The notes beneath the pieces were generated by a model. That model did no database searches. It was not told the origin of the DNA and saw nothing but the letters and a program-made list of their open reading frames with translations. Position numbers and translations under genes: made by a program. From positions 185,419,994 through 185,483,993 of the forward strand of contig OU426978.1 in assembly GCA_911387785.2 (NCBI GenBank): a DNA stretch of 64,000 nt, read 5' to 3'. Numbering within the stretch: the stretch's first letter is position 1; each line of letters begins with the position of its first letter. The DNA is from Aelia acuminata (Eukaryota > Arthropoda > Insecta > Hemiptera > Pentatomidae). Positions 1-10,890 of the stretch are shown piece by piece.

Positions 1-1910
1 ACGATTCAGGGTTAGAATTGGAAACAGCTTTTCTGAAGAATTCGAATTAGAGAACGGCGTACCTCAAGGCTGCGTTTTAAGTGCGACACTTTTTTGTGTT
101 GGTTTTAATCAAGTCTTGAACGAAGTTAAACCGCCGGTAAAAGCTATGTTGTATGCTGACGATTTAGTAATTTATGCGGAAGGGAAACAATTAACACAGC
201 TGCAGGAAGATATTCAAAGCACTTTGAACAAGGTCAATCATTGGATTAGTACTAACGGTTTCAAAATTTCAACAGCTAAGACAGTTGCAGTCCTGTTCAG
301 TAAAAGACAACCTCATATTTTACCATCACTTTCCATAGCCGGTCAACAAATCTCTTACTCCAACACAATCAAATACCTTGGTTTAACTTTTGATCGAACT
401 CTCAGTTGGTCTCCACATATAAAACTATTAAAAGCAGATTGCCTCCGCACCTTAAACCTGTTAAAAATAGTCTCTAACACCAGTTGGGGTGCAGATCGAG
501 CCAGTATGTTAACGCTGTACAAAACTCTTATAAGATCTAAATTGGACTACGGCTGCTGTTCTTACAACTCAGCTTCTACTCAAGCCCTAAGAATGCTGGA
601 AACTATACAGAATACGGGTCTTAGGTTAGCAACCGGTGCTTTTCGTTCTAGCCCTTCTAGTAGTCTTTGTGTTGAAGCTGGCGTACCTCCACTAGACCTA
701 AGACGACAAGAACTCGATCTCAAATACTTAGTTAAAATCCTCTCAACCCACCATCATCCTTTGAATTACCTATTCCCCAATAAACAGGTCTTATCCCAGC
801 AACAAGTTTCCTTAAAGAAGAGAACATCCTTTCCAGTCCGTGTTGCAGCATCCTTATTGGACCTAGACCTTGATTTACCCATATTCCATGAGACTGTAAC
901 ATCTCCGATCCATCCCTGGGGACTTCCTACCCCAAAAACTATCCTTTCTCTCACTAGGCTACTTAAAAATAGCACATCACCACTAATATACAAAAACGAA
1001 TTCCATAAACTAAAAAACAAACTGGGTGACGCTGACTACATTTACACCGACGGCTCTAAGAGCTCTATAGGAGTAGGAGCCTCGATAATATGCAATGATA
1101 GGCAGCATCTTTTTTCCTTATCTGCTACTTGTAGCAACTTTACTGCGGAGATCGTCGCAATCCATAAAAGTTTAAATGTTATACAGGACACAAAGAAAAC
1201 CATAGTTATTTGCACTGACTCACTTTCCGCTTTAATCTGCTTAAAAAATGTTTTCTCTTTAAATCCTATAGTTCAAAATATCCTAATTTCATTAAAGTCG
1301 GGCGTGACAAACAATTGCACTGTATTCTTCGTATGGGTTCCAAGTCACTGCGGAATAGTTGGCAATGAATTAGCGGATCAGGCTGCCAAAAAAGCTATAA
1401 CAGATGGTACTCCTTATCGAGGGGTTCTAGCAGCGGACTTTTTATCCCTCAACAAGCAAAAAATAAAGCAAAGTTGGGAAAACAGGTGGTTGAACTTAGT
1501 TGAAAATAAATTACATGAAATTAAAAGAGAAGTGATCCCATGGAAGTCCTCTAATAGGAGTAAGCGCAGAGAGGAAGTAATCTTGACGCGTCTTCGCATA
1601 GGTCATACGCGCTTGACACATGGATATTTAATGGCTCGCGAAGACCCTACCGACTGTCAGGCTTGTGGCTGTCCGCTGACAGTGAAGCATTTTTTGACGG
1701 AATGCAGTGCATACGAAGAATACAGAGCACTTTTAGACATACCAAACGATCTATACAGTATACTGCAAGACAACGTAACAGACAAACTGTACGACTTTCT
1801 AAAATTGACAGGATTATATCATAAGATATAAACAGAAATTTGAAATAAAGGGCGATGATGACCCTAGTGGTTGACGCCCTTATTAAAAAAAAAAAAAAAA
1901 AAAAAAAAAA
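1..1910 (+). mobile_element. LINE (non-LTR retrotransposon) 3' part with poly(A) tail
   Basis: The element enters from the window edge and ends in 26 A residues at 1885-1910. It contains the end of ORF2 and a 3' UTR with an 11/10-base inverted repeat at 1844-1854 and 1875-1884 (AATAAAGGGCG / CGCCCTTATT) just before the tail. The presence of an RNase H domain points to the I/R1/LOA-type branch of LINEs. The next element starts ten bases after the tail. Confidence 0.93.
2..1831 (+). CDS. LINE ORF2 C-terminal part: reverse transcriptase + RNase H
   Basis: Open from the window edge, so the true start is outside; the first ATG at 116 is internal to the RT domain. In order: RT motif NGVPQGCVLSATLF (near 53-94), catalytic YADDLVIY (about 152), the thumb region, an RNase H domain from about 1035 (YTDGSKSSIGVGAS, the Glu in TAEIVAI, TDSLSAL, and SHCGIVGNELADQAAKK, i.e. 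the D-E-D-D set), and a Cys/His motif CQACGCPLTVKHFLTEC near 1657-1707. No internal stops, so possibly recently active. Function: target-primed reverse transcription of its own RNA. Confidence 0.93.
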   Translation, partial: RFRVRIGNSFSEEFELENGVPQGCVLSATLFCVGFNQVLNEVKPPVKAMLYADDLVIYAEGKQLTQLQEDIQSTLNKVNHWISTNGFKISTAKTVAVLFSKRQPHILPSLSIAGQQISYSNTIKYLGLTFDRTLSWSPHIKLLKADCLRTLNLLKIVSNTSWGADRASMLTLYKTLIRSKLDYGCCSYNSASTQALRMLETIQNTGLRLATGAFRSSPSSSLCVEAGVPPLDLRRQELDLKYLVKILSTHHHPLNYLFPNKQVLSQQQVSLKKRTSFPVRVAASLLDLDLDLPIFHETVTSPIHPWGLPTPKTILSLTRLLKNSTSPLIYKNEFHKLKNKLGDADYIYTDGSKSSIGVGASIICNDRQHLFSLSATCSNFTAEIVAIHKSLNVIQDTKKTIVICTDSLSALICLKNVFSLNPIVQNILISLKSGVTNNCTVFFVWVPSHCGIVGNELADQAAKKAITDGTPYRGVLAADFLSLNKQKIKQSWENRWLNLVENKLHEIKREVIPWKSSNRSKRREEVILTRLRIGHTRLTHGYLMAREDPTDCQACGCPLTVKHFLTECSAYEEYRALLDIPNDLYSILQDNVTDKLYDFLKLTGLYHKI

Positions 1911-1920
1911 GAAGACCTAA

Positions 1921-3277
1921 TCAATATATATTATAAAGCAAAGTGTACAATGTGCGTGCCGATAAGGCTCAAAAACGACTCAACGTACGTTTAAGAAAGT
2001 TATGTCAGCGTGGTGCTATATAACCACTAACGGAGAAGAAGGTTTCCGTTTTTCTTTTAAGGGTGTAAAATTGAAGAGAAAAGGACTGGAATTTGGAGCC
2101 TCTCGCACCATTTAATTAGTCTACCTTAGAATGACATGCGAGTTTATGAATGAAAAATTTAGTTCGAGCAGCAGACTACCAGAAAGCGCTAGGGTGTGTT
2201 TCACTCAATGTTTATTGTTTATTCATACCGTTCAGTTTGTTGTTTAAGGTTATCTATTTTATCAGCTGTTCTTTTTAAATTACTAAAAAATCAAGCGAAA
2301 ATAATTAGTTTCACCTTTTTTTTCAAATAATATAATGATTTTACATATCTGCAATCAATTAGAAAACCGATTGAATACCTTAAAAAATAAATTTTCTCAT
2401 GAGAAGGTTACTTGATTAACACATTACATTTAATCAATATATAACATATACTTAAGTAAATGTAATGCAATATGAGTGAATATTTTTTAGTAGTACAGTG
2501 AACGAATAAAAACAGACATAAAACAAAAAACGAAGAGCTGCATTGACTGATTATAAATCGAAAATATAAAATTTGAAGTGTTCTTATTGCATGTAATTAT
2601 AAAAAATGTTTTTTTTTTACTATGTATGATGAGCATTCCATTCGACAAAATGATTAATTCCAATTACAACATTTTTTCAGTAAGATTTTATCACCCTTCA
2701 TAGTTCAGGATAAAAAGAAATATGATGAAAAAATTGTGCCCTCATGATATTTTGGTTTTTATTTTGTAATACTAGGTGCATAGTCCGGCCAAATTACGGG
2801 GAGGGGGAGATCTTAAGGGAGGTTGAACTGGAAGAAAGGTCTTAAAAAAAAAGTTTCTATGAATCTTTGGTAGTTTTTAAACTTCTGGATTTAAAAGGCC
2901 CATCACAGAAGTCGACGCTTAAGTTGTACTCGAAATATAGATTTTTAACTATTATCTAATAACTTATTATCTGCTGACTGCTTGGAATGGATTGGAATGC
3001 GCTTATAGGATTCAGAATCATAGAAACCATCAAAAACGATGCATGACTCGACAAAGTTGCAGCATAATTAATTGTTCATTCACTATTTTCAACCCCCTTT
3101 AAAGTATATAGGGTTCCTTACTTGGGCGAACTCTGCAGATCTCGAATCTTAATATTGACACCGTGTTTAAAGTTTCAAGAAAGTGCTAATTTTTTTCTAT
3201 TTCTATCTGTGCTAATTTAAAGTTTTTCTGTTATAAAAACTACCACACAACTACCGGAGCGAAGCCGGGCACCCTAG
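1921..3277 (+). mobile_element. Non-autonomous Helitron, copy A
   Basis: Starts A|TCAATATATATTA and ends with a hairpin (CCGG-agcgaag-CCGG at 3254-3268) followed by CACCCTAG|T. These are the canonical Helitron termini (5' TC, 3' hairpin plus CTRR, insertion between A and T). About 1.36 kb, no coding sequence seen. Copies B (34601-35694) and C (44111-46172, opposite strand) share the interior and both ends. The copy abuts a partial element of another family at 3278. Confidence 0.8.
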
Positions 3278-3605
3278 TTTTCATTAAAAATGACGAATTT
3301 GATAAAAATCGTTAAAGCCGTTTTTGAGATCATCGAAAAAAAGGTAAAAACTGGAAAAAAAATTGTGAAATAAAGTGCCCGCTCCGTTGGACTGATTTTG
3401 ATGAAATGTTGGCTATCACATCTTTGGCATATACATACATCAAATACTCAGTTTAATCAAAATCGTTTGAGCCGTATTTGAGAAAATCGAAAAAAACTTA
3501 AAAAGTTATTAAATAAAGTATCCCCCCCCTTTGAGCAATTTTGATGAAATTTTTGCTGTCACATCGCGGGCATATACATACATTAAATACCCAATTTCAA
3601 CTCAA
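3278..3605 (-). mobile_element. Partial copy of the subterminal-IR repeat family
   Basis: Reverse-strand fragment of the about 1 kb family seen at 7051-8900. Two internal tandem units are recognisable by the shared words TTTTGATGAAAT, CATATACATACAT and GAGAAAATCGAAAAAA. Both termini of the element are missing here. Confidence 0.65.
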
Positions 3606-3723
3606 CTGCTGAAGTGACTCACAAAACTGATTAAAGAGAGTAACAAAAAATCAAACAAAATTACAAATGCTCAAAAACAATGAGATACAAACCTAAACTC
3701 AATTAGAAAATCAAGCATGATAT

Positions 3724-4086
3724 TGGAACACTTCTGTGAGTCAACAAATATTTATTCAACAGAAATATACAATAATCAATGCCAAACGAATTACCACAAC
3801 ATAAATATTCGAGCAGATAACAAAAATGACACCTTTTGTGTGATAACACACAAATCATATGACGAGCTTCAGAGTCAAGACACAGACTAAGACTAATTGG
3901 CCCAGTCACTCGCATCTGAAACATTCAGAAAGGTTCGAGGTCTTTTAGTGGAAGGTGGTGGAACGACGTAGATGGACCTCGAATATTCTAGATCCAAACA
4001 GTTCGCTCCAACCGCTTAGTTTGTTCCAACAACCGGCTGGGATTTCAAATCATATGTTTTTTTTTATTTAACGGTTTAACGTTATA
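3724..4086 (-). mobile_element. Solo LTR (ATAT target-site duplication)
   Basis: Reverse-strand LTR flanked by ATAT at 3720-3723 and 4087-4090. Read on the minus strand it starts TATAACGTTAAACCG, has a TTGAATAAATATTTGTTG polyadenylation region, and ends GAAGTGTTCCA. It is homologous along its length to the LTRs at 33519-33894 and 45445-45694. ATAT is the target preference known for 17.6/297-type Ty3/gypsy elements. Confidence 0.75.
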
Positions 4087-5100
4087 ATATGATTAAATAA
4101 AAAAACTAGATCATTTTTATATATGCAATGTATTCGTTCCTGTAATACACTTCTAATTTAAAAAAACGATATAAACTAAAATAGCCTTTTCCATTTCATA
4201 TCCACCAAAACTCTTCTCTATTCAATTTGGATTTTCAGAATACACCAGCCCTACATTCACAAGGTTCCGGTTCTTGAAGGTTGCACAAGCTGTAATTGGC
4301 AGTATCATCTGTTATTCCTTTAGCATGTAATAATCCTTTATGGTAAAGGAACAGTTAAATGTAACAGTGACAGAAAAGAACTATATCCTTCGCTGCTTAA
4401 TTAAGACTGGTCTCTTGCTCACATGTATATTGAAGGCTGTCGAACACTCTAGATCTGCCTGGAATATTTGAGGACGTTCCATTACATATGATCACGTGGT
4501 AAAAATTGTAACCGTAGCAGGCGACTTTAGACCTTCACTGAGTTACAGAAATAAACATATGTTTTGGTTTATTCCGTTATAATACTCCCTCCTTAGAGAA
4601 AGTTCTGCTGGACGTCTTCTTTGCCGCACGGGTTGAATCACTCGCAACGGAAAACCCTTCTTATTATTAAAAATTTGCACCTTTTTTTTTTTTTACCTTT
4701 GTCTCCTGACCATATGCGGTTTTAGTTGACGAAGATACGTTTTCTTTGGAAGAATTGTGTACCCTGTAGATCACATCATTGTTCCGCTTCTTTACAACAT
4801 ACGGTCTCTCCCAGTTCTTTTGTAACTGGGAAGAATCCAGCATTCTTTATGGATTATGGGACCAAATGATATCTCCTTCTTTTAAGCCGCCATGGATGAG
4901 TCTTACATTGTAGTGTCCAATCATAGGTCTTTACGAGTATCACCGGACAGGTTGAATTACTGATGGTTCCACCAGTTCTTCCCTGATGGAAGCATTACAT
5001 ACCATATATTGCTACTATACTAGACTTGTTCTTTCAAAGTCACATAAATAAAAATCTCTTTTGGTTTCTTACGTTATATTATTAGTACATTAAAATACTA
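4087..5100 (-). mobile_element. Decayed Ty3/gypsy retrotransposon remnant
   Basis: Contains an integrase C-terminal ruin (4698-4885) and, around 4540-4590 and 5040-5085, minus-strand LTR-start-like words (ATAACGGAATAAACCAAAA and ATAACGTAAGAAACCAAAA). Boundaries are not defined and pieces may be nested. It lies directly beside the solo LTR. Confidence 0.5.
4698..4885 (-). pseudogene. Ty3/gypsy integrase C-terminal fragment
   Basis: One minus-strand frame reads LKEGDIIWSHNP, an in-frame stop, then a WERPYVVKKRNNDVIYRV stretch. This matches the conserved GDxVWxxNP...WEGPYxVxxRxNDVxYRI end of gypsy-class integrases. The rest of pol is not recognisable. The stop shows it is non-functional. Confidence 0.65.
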
Positions 5101-7040
5101 GGACCATTAGTACATTAAAGCACATTAAAGGATCAAGAAAAAAAAAATAAATAAAAAGGCTAAAAATGCCTGAAACCCGGAGATCCAAAATAATAGCTGA
5201 AACATATCATCAATTACTCATTACCCATCATGCAGTAACTGGTGAAAAGTCCAAATGAATCCACCGCTGGATTTTGTTTGTGGAGAGGAAGTAAACTGGA
5301 TTATTTATATTTTTTCGGCCTCTATATGGAAAACGATTCGACATAAAAATCGTACTATCTTAAAATATAGGAAAGCATAAAATTCCGCTTTAAACCGCGA
5401 TTTTTATCAAGAATCTTCTAAGACTTTCGCCAGAATCGATATGGGAAAATACGCCGATTTTACTTTTTTACAGAAAAATGGATTGCACTCGTGTTCCAAC
5501 TGCATTAAATTGAAAACGGCAACTATAAATGAAAAATGTTGCCATACATCAAGATACTAATGTGTATAATATATTTCACAGGAAAGAATGTGGAGGATAA
5601 AATTTAGAAATGAAACCAAAATGATTTTAAATTTTGTTGAATCTTAAAACAAATAATTATTTCCAATAGTAACATTTAACGCATTTAAAACTAAAATATT
5701 AAAATAATTCAAACTTACTGTTTAACAAGAAAGATACAGGAATACAAAAAAAAAAATATTACCAAATTAACAATCGATTAAAAAAATATATAAAACAAGT
5801 GAATTAATCAATAAAAATATTTAAATTTAAATTAATCATTAAATGCATTACAAAATTTATTTCTGTGGATCCTAACCTTCTATCGTTTAAAATATTTTTA
5901 TGATTCGAAAAAGAATCTTTCGACATCAACTGATGTGATTGTAGCAAATTTATAAGCGCCTAAGACTATAGGCGAAGATTATCAATGTCGCTGAGAACAA
6001 TTGAACTAACCCAGTTTAAATTTTTTTTTTTTTATATTTTCGAGAATATTAAGCCTTGAATTTTTCATAAAAACGCCTTCCATTTTTTCTTTAAAAGCTT
6101 CTCCAACATGGCCTGGGATGCGATTTAAAATTTTTTTATTATAAAGAAAGGTGGAAAGGCGAGAACCTCTTAACATTAATTCGAAGAAGAATAAATTATT
6201 TACGGCGAATAACCACAATAAAAATTGGGAATCTTATCTCCCACCTTGTATTTTATTTTTATATTTATAAATGTATTGTTTACTTTATTACATTACCAAA
6301 ATATGCAAATATATGTAGATATCATCAAATATGCAAAAATTTGCAAAATAAAACTTGGCCAATTTAGAACTGCCATTACGTCTCATATGCATACCAATTA
6401 GATTATGCCATTAAAATTGTTCTTCGTAATCATATCTGGTCCGCTATTTTAAAGAAGTACGCAAACTAAATATGCAATTGCATAAAATCCGGGCCCTGGT
6501 CATAACTTTAAGTCGCTAAGTTAGTAAAATTAAAAACCTTGGAAAGTATATGACATGGTAGGTCGAGCCGAATACGAACTGTATCTTGATGGGAAACTCT
6601 AGATAAGCATAGGAGTGATTTTAAAAAAAATGTTTAACGCAAAATCACATACGTTATACACCTTCACCTTCCTCCTTCAAGTAATCTCATCCGATTCTCT
6701 CTTCTGAACCGATCACTATTTTCATTACTTTTCGACATCTATATATAGGTTGCATAATTCATCAATCAAGTACAAGTACATACGTCAAATAACAAATATC
6801 AATTTGTTGTTATCTTCATTACAAGATAACTTCCTTTGACTGAAGAAAGAGATAAATGTGGTAAATAGAAGCGTGAATATCAGCGAAAGCTCTGATCGTA
6901 CATTAAATTATTATAAAATAAAGTAGCTCATCAATAAAATAAAAATAAACTAAAAGGTGGGAAAGACAAGATTCCGTTAAAATAAACATGTTGCAATCTC
7001 CATCATTCCATTAATCTATTTATGCATGAACTTTTTTAAG
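5101..7040. other. AT-rich intergenic DNA, nothing recognised
   Basis: No open frame with family resemblance. A short minus-strand frame at 6006-6218 is composed mostly of low-complexity K/N/F codons and I do not support it as a gene. Repetitive ATATGCAAAT-like words occur around 6300-6480. Confidence 0.5.
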
Positions 7041-7050
7041 TTGCTTTTTT

Positions 7051-8141
7051 ACTTTCACTTACCTATGTATGAAATATATAGTAAGGGAAAGTATTGCGAT
7101 CGTGAAAAATGTCGACTTCCGGTTTTCAACACGTTTTGGGCTCCCCTGAGTACAAATAACCAAGTACCGCGAAATGGTCTGTGTGTGTGAACAAGACTAG
7201 CTCAAAAACTGAAAACCGTACGAACCTGATATTGGGTATTTATTGGATGTATATTTCCGCAATGTGACAGAAAATTTTCATCAAAATTGGTCAAACGAAG
7301 GGGGTACTTTATTTAACGAATGTTGTCTACTTTTTTCGTTTTTTCGATTTTCTCAAAAACGGCTCTATAGATTTTGATAAAAATGGGTATTTGATGTATG
7401 TATATGCCCGATATATGACACAAAAATTTCATCAAAATTGATAAAACGGAGGGAGCTCTTTAATTCATAACTTTATTTCCAATGTTTACGTTTTTTTTCG
7501 ATTTTCTCACAATTTGGTCAAATTAGTCATGTTTAGTGAAAATCAAGTTCTCTTTAATATCAAGTAAGCTTTATGATTAATAAAATGTTCTGAGTGGGCC
7601 TAAATTGGAAAGGCGCCTTTTTTGTTTTCCAATAAAGAAACTTTGTTTTTGTTTATTTGGGATAATTAACCGTCTCTCGTTACGCCTAAAAATAAGAAAT
7701 GGCTGAATATGAAATATGAAAAAAATCAAGAAAACATATACAGGAGAAAAAAAAGAAAACTATTCCGTCAACACATAAAACACGTTGAGCCCACGATGTG
7801 CAGTACGTCTTTAATGACAGAGCATTGTTTATAATTAATGCCGTTCTGGAAATTATTTGTTTCATGGTAACTAAATGAAGTTTTCAACATCTACATAGAG
7901 AATTATAAAATCAGACGACTTGGAGTATTATGCTTGCATTGCCGAACTATCGTAAGTAAAAACTTTTATTTAATAATAAACAAATTTAGTGTACTTTAGA
8001 GAGCAAATACAAACAAAAATAAGTAAATGAATGTGGAAAAATGTGTGACTTTGAGAAATGGCATTTAACAAAATACGTCAATTTCTAATCTCAGTAAGTT
8101 GGTAAGTGAAAGTTGTGTGTTGCGCGCAACACCAGATTTTT
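7051..8141 (+). mobile_element. Subterminal-IR repeat element, full copy 1
   Basis: Begins after a T run with ACTTTCACTTACC (7051-7063), soon followed by a partial complement of it, and ends with GGTAAGTGAAAGT (8101-8113), a perfect 16-base palindrome GTGTTGCGCGCAACAC (8117-8132) and CAGATTTTT. The interior has about 150-bp tandem units and no coding capacity. 13-bp subterminal inverted repeats, a 3' hairpin and central tandem repeats recall Helentron-associated HINE/DINE-1 elements. The class is inferred, not proven. Confidence 0.75.
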
Positions 8142-8275
8142 ACTTTCACTTACCTATATATGAAATATATAGTAAGTGGAAGTATTGCGATCGTGAAAAA
8201 TTTCGACTTCCGGTTTTCAACGGAAATACACGTTTTGGGACCCCCTGAGTCGAAATAACCAAGTCCCGCGAAATG

Positions 8276-8310
<35 letters not shown>

Positions 8311-8900
8311 CAGACTAGCTCAAAAACTATAAACCGTGGGAACCTGAAATTGGGTATTTAGTGTAGGTATATGCCCGCGATGTGACAGCAAAAATTTCAT
8401 CAAAATCGCTCAAAGGGAGGGGGTACTTTACTTAATAACTTTTAGGTTTTTTTCGATTTTCTCAAAAACGGCTCTAACGATTTTGATTAAACTTAGTATT
8501 TGATATATTTATATGTAAAAATTTCATCAAAATTGATCAACCGCAGGGGGCACTTTACTCAATAAATTTTGTATCATTTTTACGTGTTTTTTTTATTTAC
8601 TCAAAAGCGGCTTTCACGATTGTGACCAAACTGGATATTTGATGTATGTATATGCCAAATATGTAATAGCCAACATTTCATCAAAATTGATCAACCGAAG
8701 GGGGGGACTTTACTTAATAAATTTTGTATCATTTTCACGGGGTTTTTTATTTACTCAAAAACGGCTTTAACGATTAATAAAAATAAGATATGAATGTAGA
8801 AAAATGTGTGACTTTGGGAAATGATATTTAACAAAACACGTCAATTTCTTATCTAAGTAAGTTGGTAAGTGAAAGTTGTGTGTTGCGCGCACGCACCAGA
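8142..8900 (+). mobile_element. Subterminal-IR repeat element, full copy 2
   Basis: Starts exactly where copy 1 ends, sharing the junction T run. 5' subterminal repeat at 8142-8154, a (GT)n microsatellite at about 8278-8308, three internal tandem units beginning near 8391, 8521 and 8674, the 3' subterminal repeat GGTAAGTGAAAGT at 8864-8876, and a hairpin-type end ACGCACCAGA. The head-to-tail arrangement suggests insertion of one into the end of the other, or a rolling-circle product. Confidence 0.75.
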
Positions 8901-9756
8901 TTTTTTCCTTTCGTGTGTTGTCCTTATATGAAAAATATGTAAGAAGTTTAAATTCAAGTTAAAAAGATTTTAACAGTAAAAAAGGAAAAGTATGGATATT
9001 TTATAGGAGGTGTAAAAAAGAACTGCATCAATAATTCGTCATAAAAAAATCATTCCTTCCTTTGTTGTAATTAGAATTGAGAAAAAAAAACTCTACTTCA
9101 AAATGTTCAGACATGTTTATTACAGTATGAAAAATATAATTCTATTTTTAAATATTTTTTGAGAAAATAATTCAAAACTAAAATCAATAGGTCAAAAAAA
9201 TACACAAATATTTTATGTATATATATATATTGAAAAAATGGTTTAAAAATACTACTAACTTAGCTGACTAAAGGGAATGTTAGAATAATGGGATAGCATG
9301 GAACCAGTAGAAGGAAGAAGGAGAAAAGAAGGGAAAGAGAAACAGGTCAAAGGATAAAGAAAAAGGCTGTTCCGTTTGGGAAAACACATCAAACTTGGGG
9401 CTAAGTAAATACGTCTTCTAAATTAGATGGATCTTACAAGGAGCTTCTGGTTCAGAAAATAAACACGGAACGCACTCATGTTAAAAAAAAAGCAACTTCC
9501 ATTAAGAAACGGACGAGCTTTCTTAGCAAAGCCTTTCTAAAAGCAAAGAGGAAATTGACTTCGGCAGTCAGGACAGGGTTCGGTAGGTACAGAACGCATC
9601 GATCTTTTTAGTTTAAGTTGGATGATGGACTAGAAAAAATGATAAAATGAAATTAAACTCTCGAATCTTTAAATCTCCATCATCATTTACAAAATATTTG
9701 TACGATTGAAGCATATCTAGAATAATCCTCCAAAAATAGACTTGTCCCAAACTAAT

Positions 9757-9758
<2 letters not shown>
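8901..9758. other. Intergenic, nothing recognised
   Basis: AT-rich with a purine-rich stretch around 9300-9370. No open frame or repeat family recognised. Confidence 0.5.

Positions 9759-9834
<76 letters not shown>
9759..9834. repeat. 76-bp T homopolymer
   Basis: Uninterrupted run of T. It could be the tail of a minus-strand retro-copy to its right, although no element body was recognised there, or an expanded homopolymer. Length is probably unstable and may be misassembled. Confidence 0.9.
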
Positions 9835-9839
<5 letters not shown>

Positions 9840-10640
9840 GAACACAGTTTATCACATTCCAGATTTTTTTCAGGCTATGTGCACCGCGACCCCTTAAAAA
9901 TTGTCTTACGGACGACATTGCAGAGGAAACAAAGCAGTAGTGAGAGCAGCTTCAGGAATTTACCAAGGTTCGAACTGGGGAGAGTACCCATACGTTTTTT
10001 TAAAGAATTACCCAAAGCAGAGAATACTAGACCTCCAAGGTCTTACTGGACAGCTTTGACAGCAGAAAAAAGAAATTTCTCAAAGGTAATTGCACCCTTC
10101 AAAGGTAATTGCAAAATTTCTGCGTAGGTACTACTACCAATACACCAGGGGTGACTACTGAACAAACTTAATATATGTGTATCACAATAATTTACTTTAG
10201 GAATATTTACTACCATAGGACTGATCACAACATCCTCATATGATTGAGTAATCGGATCCAGGGAGGGGAGCGGGGTCAGGACACTCCGAGATAACATCAG
10301 GGGTATGCCAGGCTGTAGAGAAAGGAATGGTTATAAGTAGCAACCATTTTCCACAAAAATATTCATAAAGGGTGGCCTCGGATGGCGAAACTAAAAAACA
10401 CATGTACTACATCCTCGTGTATACTAGCTATGCTGATTCGGACCACTTTTGGGTAAGGGGCTTTAGAAACAAGCACGGTAAAGAAGAAAAAGCAGATATC
10501 ATTATTATTTATAGAAACAGCAAAAGATAAGAAGCTAGACATAATTCACTCCAGGAGGACACTGGTGAAAATCAGAATGAGCAAACAGACAGAGAGATGA
10601 AATCAGGATGAAAGAAAGCGACTGAGGATGTACTACTAGT
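9835..10640. other. Intergenic, nothing firmly recognised
   Basis: A GGTTCGAACTGGG word at about 9967 resembles a pol III B box, but no convincing A box precedes it. Overlapping short open frames on both strands (9879-10297) show no family resemblance. Confidence 0.4.
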
Positions 10641-10650
10641 AGAAGTAAGC

Positions 10651-10890
10651 GTCAGGGGTGACGGGATGACCGAGTGGGCAAAAGCATTCGAAAATACGCG
10701 TTGCCACTGAAAACCGGACAAATGATTGGGAACCGGAAGATAGCCAGTTCAAAACCCGGAGCCAGGGGGCATCTAATAATACTCGGCATAAATCCCCCAC
10801 CCTCTCCCCTGGCCCGGGATACCCCATATAGCCTATAAGGCGAGAAAGGGTAGGAAAAAAAAGAAGAAAAATAAGTCATAAAACCAAGTA
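10651..10890 (+). mobile_element. tRNA-derived SINE
   Basis: tRNA-like head with A box TGACCGAGTGGGC (10667-10679) and B box CAGTTCAAAACCC (about 10745-10757), i.e. a Ser/Leu-type spacing, followed by a body with CCTCTCCCCTGGCCCGGGATA. The right end is interrupted by the TIR element starting at 10891. A related CTCCCCTGACCCGG stretch reappears at 12013, on the other side of that element, as expected if it inserted into this SINE. Confidence 0.6.

Noticed and set aside
6300..6480. Repeated ATATGCAAAT words as octamer-type regulatory sites
   Set aside because: Expected in this AT-rich, ATGCAAA-rich local context; no gene nearby to regulate.
9613..9918. 101-codon minus-strand frame with poly-lysine
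   Set aside because: The lysines are just the translated T homopolymer.
9960..9980. B-box-like GGTTCGAACTGG as evidence of a tRNA gene or SINE
   Set aside because: No A box at the right distance and no clover-leaf pairing.
10655..10760. Functional tRNA-Ser/Leu gene
   Set aside because: Only box-like similarity; stems do not pair and a SINE body follows.
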